Positions 14,201-26,200 of a stretch of DNA of 64,000 bases are shown here, in pieces. Under the pieces are notes generated by a model, which had not been told where the DNA came from, did not search any database, and was given only the letters and a program-made list of their open reading frames with translations. A program made the position numbers and the translations under genes. Position 1 is the first letter of the stretch, and every line of letters starts with the position of its first letter. The DNA comes from Onchidella celtica (taxonomy: Eukaryota > Mollusca > Gastropoda > Systellommatophora > Onchidiidae): positions 91,571,055-91,635,054 of the forward strand of contig OZ007567.1 in NCBI GenBank assembly GCA_963931925.1, in the 5' to 3' direction.

Positions 14201-17200
14201 CCTATATATAATCTAGATCAAGGATGGACTGGCAACTCCCAGCCTCACCCAGACAATTCAATTACAATTAGACTCTAGATCTATATGATTCACACATTAG
14301 TACGAGTTGCAATTCTAGAATTCACAGCTAGATCTAGTCTATGTATTTAGCATCTTGCAATGTTCAGCAAGCACTCCGGGTAGATCTATGCACCAAGTGA
14401 TCAATACTCCTACTGGATAACTGTCATGCTTTCGCCTCCTATTCACTGTCAAAACATCACGAGCCTCGGTCAGATCTTACTTACGATTGTTCTGGCGCTA
14501 AGGCCAGAAACAGTAGATAAAGGCGGTGTCATATTCAATGAGCCATGGATTAGTGACAAGACATTCGTCGAGCCATGTTCATAATAAATGGATTCATTCA
14601 AGCAGAATCGACGCTGAGACCATCACCCACGGAAGTCTGGCATGGAATGAATAACTAGTGCCGCCAGCCCGCTCTGCAAGCAGCACGATTTACTACGCGT
14701 TGAAGCAAGAGGAAATATAATCCCCTTAGGAAAGTGAAACTGGGGCGCTAATCTTTCGTCTAAGCCCTACTGGTTTTTATTTAACTCTTTCCTACTTCCT
14801 AATATGTATGTTTTCTTATTCTTATCAATCCACGAAGATTTCTAGACGTGGATGTTAACTTTGTCTATGCAAATTAGTTAAAAGTTAAAATTTGACACAG
14901 CAGACGACAATTCTTTAAGGCCACTCTAATAGATATTTTGGGTTTTCACAAAAGTTAAATTTTACCCCAAGGCAAGGGAAATTAATCTTGATATCTTACT
15001 CTAGGTTATATTAAATTAAGTTATTTCCCCTTGACCGTATTTGATTCTGACAATGGTTGTCATTTTAACATCAGTATAGTTGCGTATTGTATCATTTTAT
15101 TTCTACCACATTATTTTCATGTTTGAGGTGCATTTTAAGAAACAATGGTCATTTTATCGTCTGTATGTGATTGTCATGAAATTTTCCTTATGTGATTTTC
15201 ATTTGGCATTGCAGCGATCCAGTATTGGTGAATATAAAGGTTCTTGGAGTTTGGGGTCTGGCAAATTTGATCAAGAGGATGTCCTATTGCAACTTTATCG
15301 TCCCACTGAGGAAGACCATAAAAGATTCAACAAAGCCAAGTTCACAAATCAGGAGGATATTTATCTCAATGAAATGGCTGTCCTGCAGAAACTGCAGCAC
15401 AAAAATATCATTAAATTGCTGGCGTACCAAGCCACTATTATTCCACAGTTTTACATTGTAGAAAATTACAAAATTCGCAACTTGCAGGTAAGATATGCAG
15501 TACCTACAGCATTTTAATTCTCTGATTTTAATCTTGATTTAGTAGGTGCGTGTCATGGGTAGTTTGAACCTATGTACCTATGTACAGTGAAGTCATTCAT
15601 ATTTCGCAACTTGCAGGTAAGATATGCAGTACCTACAGCATTTTAATTCTCTGATTTTAATCTTGATTTAGTAGGTGCGTGTCATGGGTAGTTTGAACCT
15701 ATGTACCTATGTACAGTGAAGTCATTCATATTACGGCCAGCTGATGATAGACGGTGGCCAGTCAATCACATTGTGAACCATAGCAACTTCAAGGAGCATT
15801 AAATCCTTTTACCAACCTTTTCGAGAGACTGCCATAATAGTGTGTATTTATTACTGTGAGTAATTCTTAATCTAACTTTTAGACTGCCTTGAAAAACAAG
15901 ATGCTTTCTCACACTATTTGTACAACTTTCAGACTGCTTTGAAGAACAAGAGGGAGAACCAACAAACCTTTGATCAGATCACGCTGCTACAGTATTTGCT
16001 TGATGCGGCCTCAGCTGTAGAATATTGCCACAGAGAAGGATATGCTCATTGCAACTTGAACTGTGCCAGTTTGTTCATTGCCAGAGATGAATCAGTTAAG
16101 CTTTCCTGTTTCCATTTGTGTTTGAAACTGGTTGATGGAAAAATGAGAGCTGATGGTGAGTTGAACTATGAATTGAAAGTAAATAAAACCTGGAGCTCAA
16201 ATGCTTGTAGATGGATAATATTGTTGGTCTCCGGGCCAAACTGTTTATATTCAAAAATATTCACTTTTCCCTTTTTTGGCTCCTTCAACCCAGAGTGCGG
16301 AAATATGTTGATCATGGCAATAATGGATGATTTTACAAAGTAAAAGTTTAAGGTGGGATGAAATTTTCAATTTCCACCTTGGACCTGATACGCCAGTCCT
16401 CATGTCATGCATAATCATGCACAAAATGCCACAGATGAATGGTCGGCTGATTCTGTCATGTGCAAACTGAGCATCCTGTCAATTGCATCATATTCCACAC
16501 TACAGTTTATAAAAACCCAACTAACTTGCTACTTATTTATGTCATCTTACAACATGTTTTAGGTTTTAGTAATGTTGTCATGAAGAGACCTCTACTATAA
16601 TGGAAAAAGGAACTCAATACACTTTAGTTTACTCTAGAGGCACGTTGCATGAGATGCACTTGTCCTTTGACTTGTCATGTGGAGAACGCGCTTGGCTTCA
16701 TTTCTTTGCCAAATTGTGGCCCGTGGACAAGAGACTATATGAATTGTCACTCTCCAACTGTGACGCCTCCCACACACCATCCATCAAGGTGAGCTGTGAG
16801 AATTGTAATTTCTTAATATGCAGTTCAAAAACAACTCACTGCTATCACTCACTTTGTAATGTAACAGTTTTTTTCCCTTCTCCCATAAAATTTGTTCCAA
16901 AAGATAAGTGGTTTGGCCATGTCGCTGTCTCTATGTTTCTAGTTGAGGTACCAGTCACCGCCTATAATATGATTGTTTCGGGGCTTCTTTCTTTTGTGTG
17001 GCTACAAGTGTAGAGCTGCCCAAGTGTGTCTAATTCCTAAGTGGAAAAGATGTTGGAATTATCAAAAGGTGCACAAAAAAAAAAAAAAAAACCAACCAAT
17101 AAACTCCTGCTATCATGCAATTGACATAATTATGTTGACAATTATGATGCTATCAGGAAGTAATCAGACATCTTCTCTTTCTTTTCATTCTTGTGATGAT

Positions 17201-20200
17201 AAACAGCACATTTAAACCAACTGTCAGTCAGATGGACAGCACCCGAGTCCATCGAGAAATGTGAATTCTCCAGTGCCTCAGATGTGTGGATGTTTGGACA
17301 CTTAATCTTTGAAACCTTGTCACATGGTCTACTACCTTATGAACAGTTTGATGATCCACTTGTACTAAGTAAAAAGGTATGTATCACATTTTCACTGTTT
17401 CACCTTTTCCCCCACGCATTGCCATCCACTGCAGGATGTAGCTCTCCGACAGTGACTCCCATTTTTGTCTGTCTGATGTTTTCCTTATTCATGTCATTGC
17501 CCCTTTCTGTGTAATGTCGTCCTGCCATCTTCTTCCTGGTCTTCCTCTTGTTCTTCTTCCTGTCCTTGATTGCCACTCATGCAGTGTTTTGTCCATCTAT
17601 TGCCATTCTTCCTTCCCACATGTCCAGCCCAATTCCACTTTTGTTGTAGCATGAATTTCACTGATATCCATTAGTGTTGTTTGTTACCATATCATCTTGG
17701 GAGTAATCAGTAACTCGTAACTCACTGACTATCAATCATTTTTCCTTGTGCCCTTAAGGACCAGCCATTTCAAGGGTTTGTGTAAAAAATCACTGCACCT
17801 TTGCTAATTAACACAGACACATGAAATTTGGAGCATGGTCTTGCAATGTAATTAACAGTGTCCTAATCTTTAAAGAAAACTACTGTTACCTATGTCACAT
17901 TAAGTACTGAATTTGTCAAATGAGTCGCGAAACGTATTGAATGTTTACAATCACTATGACCACTACTGGTGGTTGCTGTAAAATTATCATAGCTAACTTT
18001 CTGTTCGTTGTTTTATGACTTTGCAAGTTGCTATTTATACTTCCATTCTTGCACACAATAAGCCCTCAGGGGTGTACACCATGCTGCTTCATTGGTCGAC
18101 AGTTTCTTAATGCAATGGAAAAGAAATTAAAGACAGTAAAGTTTATCACTTAGGTATAATCAAGTCATTATGCTGATGCACCAGAAACTTACAATCCTAA
18201 TAAATGTACATTTCCTTACCGAAAGTAAATCTAAGTCAACCATGGAGGTGAAATTTTATGATCATTGTAAAAGTGAAATTCATCTTACTTTGAGTATTAA
18301 CTCATTCCCTACGGAATAATGCACTCCGCGTCGCACGCCTCCCTTGCAAGTGCTGGTACAACACAGCCTGCGTTGTGACATTGTATGGGTAGTCCTTGAC
18401 CATTATAATGGAAACTTCCGACATATCCCTTGTCATTAAACCCTAAAAGTAGAATTCTTGGTAAAGCTTTCTTTGTCCCAGTGTGTCCAGCAATACCATG
18501 TGTGTGGTTAGTGTGTAGTTTGGATGTCTGTTGTGTAGTAAGGTGATCTTTGTTTACAAGCACTGAGTACAGTATGGCGTTGAGTAGAGGCAGACGAGTT
18601 ATCTAAACATCTCGGGTGATTTTTACTCAGAATGAAATGGATACAAAATATTTATTTAGAATAATATGTGAGTGTGCATGAGAAAACCCGGCATAAGTTG
18701 GCAAAACTGATTTTGAGAAAAACGGCTTTGAAGTGAAAATATGGGTCCGACACAAACTTCCAACTTGGCTGTTGTTTAGGGGACCGTGGCATGTTACAGG
18801 GTAAACCATAGATGAGCAGTGAACACCACTCACTATGATCTCTATAACAGTTTTGTAATTAGACTACTGTCTCCTAACAAGATCCAAAAACTTCCGACTT
18901 GGCTTTAGGGGACTGTGGCATGTTACAGGGTAAACTGTAGATGAGCAGTGAACGCTGCTCACTATGATCTCTGTAACGGCTTTGTAGTTAGACTACAGTC
19001 TCCTAACAACAATCGCTCCAATATTACTTGGTCAATTAGCTATTGCCACTTATAGGGTTAAATGCCGTTTTCTCAAAATCTTGTTTTAGGGGGGTCACTG
19101 ACTTCAATTTATCAGAAATGTCTTGTCTTTTATTATATGAACAGAACTCAAAAAGTCATGTTGCTGACTTATGCCGGGTTTTCTCATGCACACTCACATA
19201 TATACAGAAGTTGTCACTGTCTATATACGTGGATTATTATGTCTTAGTAAGTCATAAGAGTATGTTTTAGTTTGTGTGAAATTGTTTTTGGTTTCATCAC
19301 ATTTATGTATCAGGACTTGATCCGTTTGCTCTCTGCATAGCTCTGCTGTTTTTCATCACATTCCTCATTTATGTCCAATTATTTTGATATGTAATATGTG
19401 TGTGGTACCAAGGAGGAGGCTAGTGAGAAGTGGTTTTTTTTTCTGATGAGGATGCCAAAAAATGTACAACCCCAGGAAGTGCTACGGGCAGATGTGGAAT
19501 GTTGGCCCATAGGGAAAGAGTTAAGAACAGAAAACAGATATTGACCAGACTGTTTTGACTTTAGTAGTAAATGTCTCAGATTTGTGTTTTAACCCACAAC
19601 CTGCAGGCTACCTGTAAAGCCCACTGACTGGTCAGTGACCTTACTCACGGGGAATCTTATCTGGGTCGCATTGACCCTCACCTATGTGCGATGATCACAC
19701 TACCGGTGTCCACATGGTTTGATTTGTATTTGATCGGTATAAAAACATTTGCTGCTTTGCCTTATCATGCTTGATAATGAACTAACCAGTGAAGCCTTTG
19801 TCCCTTCGTCTCTAACCAATGATCTGACGTACAATACCAAACTGACAGCTGTCATTTTTGTGAGAACGAACCATGCGCCCCCCCCCCCCCAGCCCTAAAC
19901 AAGTGGTTTCATCCAGATTAACACAAACTAATGAACCAATGTGGGCATTTGGGGCAAAGGTCATTCCAGAGCTTGTTTCTGATTGGTTCTTAGATACAGA
20001 CAACCCTAGATGATGGTCAGCTTGTGGGAAAATGAGATAATTTTGCAAATTTGTTGAGCAACAGTTCGCATGTCGATGTTACACTTTTTGATGGTGTGGG
20101 GAGAGCCTTTGAAAGCTTAGACTTTGTGAGTCCGTCCAGTGGTTTACTGATTAACATGTCCCTGTCATAATGCCTTTGATTTAGGAGAGATACAGTGAGC

Positions 20201-23200
20201 AATAAGACGGTAGTTACATCTCAAGGAGAACAGCGACCTGGTATGCAAAAATATGGCTTCTGTACGGCCTGGGAAGACGATGCCGTATTTCAACGCCTCA
20301 TGCAGCATGATGGTTAATTTTACAACTCCTTATGTACTAATCAACAGATCATAAAAGAACTGGTGCCATTTGCACATGAAGATTACATTTCCAAAGAGCA
20401 CCTTGGGTTGATTTATGATTGCAAAAAGATGAACAGTAGTCAGCGCATCACAATAGAACAAGTCAGAACACAACTGCAGGGCTTTTACGCTGGTAGGTTC
20501 TACTTTTCTCAAAATTGTGTCACTTCTGGTTAGAAATAAAGTTTCTTGTGTGTACTTGAGATTATGGGATTTTGCTGGCTCAGATTTCTGATATCCTCAC
20601 ATTGCAAATGTTGTGAGCATACGTGGCTTTACATAGGATGAAAATTGAAAATCTTTGGAATCAAATATTTTTTTTTATTAAATGGAAGTTGTTTTTTTTT
20701 TTTTTTCTGTTTCTACCGGTTTTATCCTTTGCCCATAAAACTGAAAAATACGTGATCTTGTTACTACATCAGATTGATCAGTGCTTCAGCCATTTAAAAT
20801 CCTAGCCAAAAATTGATTATGTCACAAAGTTAAATGCTTTACAGTTAAATATCTTTCAGTCCCAAGTAAGTGATTGTGCATGAAGCCAGTGCTACTGTTG
20901 CATAATGCAGCTCAAACAGTGCAGTAATGTTTTTTATGCTAAGTATTTGTTTTTCGCAAATAGGCTGTGATTTTATTTTTGCAGATGCTCAGAAGCCTCT
21001 TGAAAGAGAAGAGGATTATCCTGCAGATGCCGGAGAATTTAAGCCCTCGACTGGACATGAGAAGGTAATCAGCTTAACTCTTTCATGCCATATCTTTAAT
21101 TTGGCAATTATTTCCTCTATATGTGCTGAAGAATTGTACTCTGTTTAATCTCCCTGGAACTTCTAGTACTCTCATACTAAAATCACAGTTATGGTGAGGA
21201 GTTTATAGATAGACCAGGTCTTGTGATCATGCTAATGGAATGGAGTAAGGGTAAATACCATTGCCATTATAGGACTTACAGCCAGGAGTGAAAGAGTTAA
21301 TTCAACAAAGTGTCCATAAAATCCTTGTAATTGTAAATGAGAATAGATTGAGTGTTATGTCATATGTAAATGTGTGATCTGTCATGTAAAAACAGTCTAT
21401 GAAATGCAGTGAAGAGGCCCTTTGTTCAAGTTCCAGCATGTCGTGTCTGAGGATTGTGAGTCTTGACATTTTCACTTACATATATAAACCTGATGATATA
21501 TTGTCTAATTGATCTGTAGTTGAGAGCAATACCAAAAGGTATTTGTTGAATCATAATTATTGTTCTTTGTAAATTGTATATCATCTATAGCCATGTCTGG
21601 CATTATGTCACAGGGGCTATGGTTTATTCTACCATGATAACTGACTTACCATTGTCAGTGATGAGTTATGTAATTTATCTTTTCTTTTTCAATTTTGTTT
21701 CAGGGAATCCCAGATGTGTACAGTAAGAATATTGTTAATTCCATGTTTTCTCGGTTGATTTTCACATTCATTGGTAGGAGATTCCCAGGCTTTTGAGACC
21801 AATGACCATCTGAATCCTTCAAGTGCTTTAAACATTCATTTTGAATTGAAAATATTTTCCTTTTGGTATGTAGGTATATCAGTAAATCTGTGACCTAAAC
21901 AATATGTCAGCCTATGTTCTTTTATATTTTCGGGGGAGTTTTGAACATGGTTTAATTATTATGCAAAGAGTATGTGGGCTGTGTATGTGTGTGCTAGAGC
22001 TGGGAAAGATCCACACTTTCTGGTATCCATGGATACTGAGTACCCACCCTATTAGACTTGTGGAGCCCGTAGATCTGTATACTGGTTACTAGTTAAATGC
22101 TAGTACTAGAGTGAATACTGGTGGAATGGGTATCTGTTTGATCCAGTAACTTCGGGAATTTGGGATTGTTCATCGTTAGTGGCATCATGAGACAGTGACA
22201 AAAGCCAAGCAGGAAAAAAGTCAAGGAAAAAAATGTGACCAAAGGACGCGACTTTAGGAGTGCCAATATATTTGTGTGTATGTGTGGGGGGGGGGGGGGG
22301 GGGGGTTACAAAAAAAAAGCCTAACGTGACTTGTAGGGGAAGAAATTGGGACACAAAACAGACCCGATTGCTATGATTGGGTTTGTGCTGTTAGTGTTAG
22401 TATTAGGAGGGTACTTGATTCCATGGATCCTTAGCCCTGGTAACCTTAGTTCAGTTCTTGTCCAAATAAGTTAAGTACCAGAGTATTGGTATATCATAGT
22501 ACACCAGGCACGTTTTGAGATACCCGTGGCAATACATCATGTTGAGAGTTGTTGCGTTTGGAAATGAAACATATACCAAATTTTCTTTCTTTGTGGGTAG
22601 TGAAATGATCAGTGAAATGGTAGAAATATAAGGGATATGCATGAATATTTTTAGAGTGAGATTTTCATGCTGTAATCCATGAGAATGAGTCAGGATGATT
22701 TAACTGACCTTTTTGTGTTTTGTATGATACTTAACAATTAACATTATTGTCTGTATACTCCTAAAGCTTTAGGAGGGGAAGATGACAAGGAAGGGGACGA
22801 GGAGCAGTCAGCCATCGCTTTTCCACTTTCAGACACCCTGATGTTGTTAAAAAATGTACGCTTATGTACATTTGACTTCTGAAATGTTGTGAAAGAGGAG
22901 CCTTTAGTTTGCTGCCAGCCCATTACATTTGTTTTTATCTTAGTTTAAGCAAGGGATATAGAAAACTTATTTTTTTGGTTGTTCTTGTTTTCTGTTTTTG
23001 GTTTATGATATTTAAAATTTAAAAATAAAAAACAACAAAATTTTTTTGGGGCTGTTTAAAAAAAATTCCTAAAATGTTTTACATTGTATGACTGCCATCA
23101 GTTTTTTTCAACTATTGGTAAACTGTGTATGCTTCCAAAGTTTTATGATTCTTCCTTGTGGTGTTAGTGCAACAGATTTTTTAAATTAAAAAATAGGTGA

Positions 23201-26200
23201 ACTTGATTAAGTGGCTACATTTTCCTAGAAATCTTAGGTCAGCAGAAACTGCATGTAGTTATGTCTTCAAGGTTAGTGGGATCAACTTAACCTTTTGCTA
23301 ACAGGTTAAAAGTCGTGATTCTGAGATGATTTGAAATGACAGAACAAATTGAGTTTGCAGTTGGGATTTTCCTGAATATGGGAAGAGATTTCGGACACAC
23401 TTGAAGAGAAACAAACCAAAATGTTACAGGCAACTTCTCATAGGTCGAAGCCAGTTAACGTGATCTTCAAGTCGATTTTTTTACTTGATTCCTTCCACAG
23501 TGCCTCATTTCTATATAAAATTGACATTTATGTTGACATCGACTTATCAGCAGACTTAAGTTTTTGGATGATTTTGATTGGTTGTTGTATTTAAATAAAC
23601 AAGAAAAAGTTTTGGTGGTCTATGGTGTCCATTGGGATGAGTCACGGCCATACATGCTGTGTACCTGGTGCTAGGCAGCTCTCCTCTTTGTTTCCCATAA
23701 CTTTCCATGTTTCTTGCATCATTTGTATTTGTGCATTCATTGTGTGAAGATGAAGATAAGAAAATAATGACAATGCTGTCATGAAAATGAAAACCTGAGA
23801 TTTCTGATGGAGTTGAAAAACAAGGGAAGTAGAAAATTGTTTGCTGAAGAATTTGGGGTACCCGCAAACAATATCTGCCTTTGTGAAGAAGTAGAACACT
23901 ACTAGCAGTTCTGTTTCTCAGAGCAGAGTGACACATCTAAAGGGAGGCAATGGCCAGCAAGACATGAAATATTTAATAACAGCCCGTGTAATTAAAAAAT
24001 ATATAGAGGTCAATTTGATGGATTAATCGATGTTAACTATTACAGTGGAGAACGGTTAAACCGAAAATGGCTAAACCGAAACTAGCGCTAAACCGAAAGG
24101 AAATAAGAGTCGCCGATTTTTCCCCTCTTTATCTTTGTTAATAAACTAGCGCTAAACCAAAATAATCCTATGGTTAAACCGAAAAAAAATTGCTGGATTC
24201 AGTGGCCATTCCACTGTGATTTGCCATACATCGAGTCAAGTCACTGTATCACCCCACTACACCTCCCTCCCCCCCCCCCCTCAAAAAATAAGAGGAAAGC
24301 ATGCTTCGTTCTGTCCGGTAGTATAGGCCTACATGGAAGCAGCAGCACTACAGGGATGGGGGAGAGGGAGGCTGGCCCATAAACTCACGGGTCTGAAGTC
24401 AGACGGCAGCAGACATTACGTTTGGCACATCGCAACTGACCTTTCCTGTAAAATGTGCTGACATCCGAGAGACAACACTAGTTATCGCAGACAGCGCATT
24501 TCATGGCATCGTGTACAGTAAGGGTAACGAGATCGGCGGGATGGCGGTTCTGTACTGTCTGTCCACACGCATGTCTCCCTGTTTTGAGAGTTAGTCCTCA
24601 TTCACCCGCATATTTATGCTTTGAGTGTGCCTAGGCCTGAGTAATCGCCTGTCTTCATTCTCAGTAAAAAAAAAACAGAGCAAGCGACGACGTGTTGAGT
24701 CCGCTTAGCCTGTGCCTTCCTTGTCCTCTATGATAGTGATTTGGGCTGCCTTTCTTGAAACTGGCATTTTTCAATCCTCCAGCGCTAAACTGAAACTCTT
24801 TCTAAACCGAAAACAAACCCGTGGTCCCGCTGATTTCAGTTTAACCGTTGTCTACTGTATTTCCCATGGACAATGGCTTAAGCAAAGTTGAGTGTATCAG
24901 TGATATAGAGTATATGTAACATTATTGTCATTGTCATCACATTATATAAATGGAACATTTTCTTCTCTTTTCAAGAGAGCTTTTGGGTAAAGCTTGTCTT
25001 TGTGGTAGGAATTATCAGAAGCCCTGAATTTTCATTAAGAGCACTGCACAGGTTATTTTGACTGCATCACAGAGAAGAGCTATCGTGACAGCATATCCTT
25101 TTTCCATGTGAATATAAGCCATCATCTTCTTTCTAAAATGAAACACACAAGGATGTTTTAAGTCTACATGCTTGACTTTAGCCGTCACCAACATCTAAAC
25201 AATTTTGGCTGTTTACGGAAACAATGTAGAAATTTTATTATAGTGCTTGTATTAATGGCTTTCCATGTCTGTCTGCAGGGTAAAAATAATTGTGTCCATG
25301 AGAAGATTGTGTTCAAACTGCCACCGGAAATGATAAACAGGGTGAAAGGAGGAGAGCTGAAAGATATTTTTCCCAAAGTGAGAGTTGAACAGCTACGAAA
25401 AGAAGCTCCTCATATAGTAAGTTGACTAGAGTGTTGTAGAAATCTTTATCATCTCGTCCCCTTAGAATAACAAGGTTCTTACTCCCTTCCATCAACTTTT
25501 GAGGAATCGAAGATTGAGGTTTCATGTACTCATAGCTTTTTGAGGAAAGCATGTTTTCTTTTTGGTAATACTTACAAATTACACACTGAATCTGCTTGAT
25601 ACTTTGACACACAATGGAGAAGCCCTGTAGAAGTAGTGTGTAGTGTGTAACTCCGTTGAGCCAAAAAGTGGAGATAGACCCTTGTCATTCTAAAAGGATG
25701 ATTTGCCCACCAACCATTGTTAACATGCATCCATAACATGCACTGGAAAGAGCACCAGCATATAACTTCCAGATTTTCAATCTTGTATTCTGCGTAAAAC
25801 TTTCCCCTGAATGGTCAATATTTTAACTTTCTAGGGACTGTCACGAAGTGGTGACATGTCAATAATCCTGTATACAAATTATACAAAATTAACGGAGAAC
25901 TTCAAATAGATCTAGAGGATGCATTCAAAGTATGAAATATATGGAGTCCACGTAAACCGAACTTTGGTAATTCGGATTTCTGCAAAATCAAGGTGATTTT
26001 GATATTAAGGTGTTTTTTTCTTCTTTATCTCTATTAACCCTCGTCCCACGATGAATGAACCCGTCCACGTAACGCCCTGTGCGGGTATAGCCAGCGGCCA
26101 GTCATCCGATAGTTCGCATGTTGCCGATAACCTCGGCGGTCGGGTCAATCGGGTCCTTGTGAACACGTGCATTGCGTATACTTCAGGATGCAGTAACAAC

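Larger units (their letters stand above)
5627..15052 (-). mobile_element. Full-length Gmr1-type Ty3/gypsy LTR retrotransposon
   Basis: This 9426-base element is inserted antisense in intron 1 of gene B. It comprises a 1412-base 5' LTR (13641-15052), a primer-site candidate, a long leader, gag, a single UGA, pol in the same frame, a polypurine tract and a 1412-base 3' LTR (5627-7038). Pol order is protease, integrase, reverse transcriptase, RNase H, the Ty1/copia-like order that defines Gmr1-like members of Ty3/gypsy. Both ORFs are open and the LTRs look identical, so the insertion is young. Intron 1 is otherwise about 3.5 kb. Confidence 0.93.

Noticed and set aside
15488..15517. Extension of the N-lobe exon past 15487
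   Set aside because: It stops within ten codons (VRYAVPTAF) and crosses a consensus donor; only the short tandem copy repeats it.
20187..20317. Possible gene B exon (SNKTVVTSQGEQRPGM...) after an AG at 20186
   Set aside because: Neither its start nor its end phase fits the flanking exons, and 17376 joins 20348 directly in phase with a sensible kinase C-lobe.
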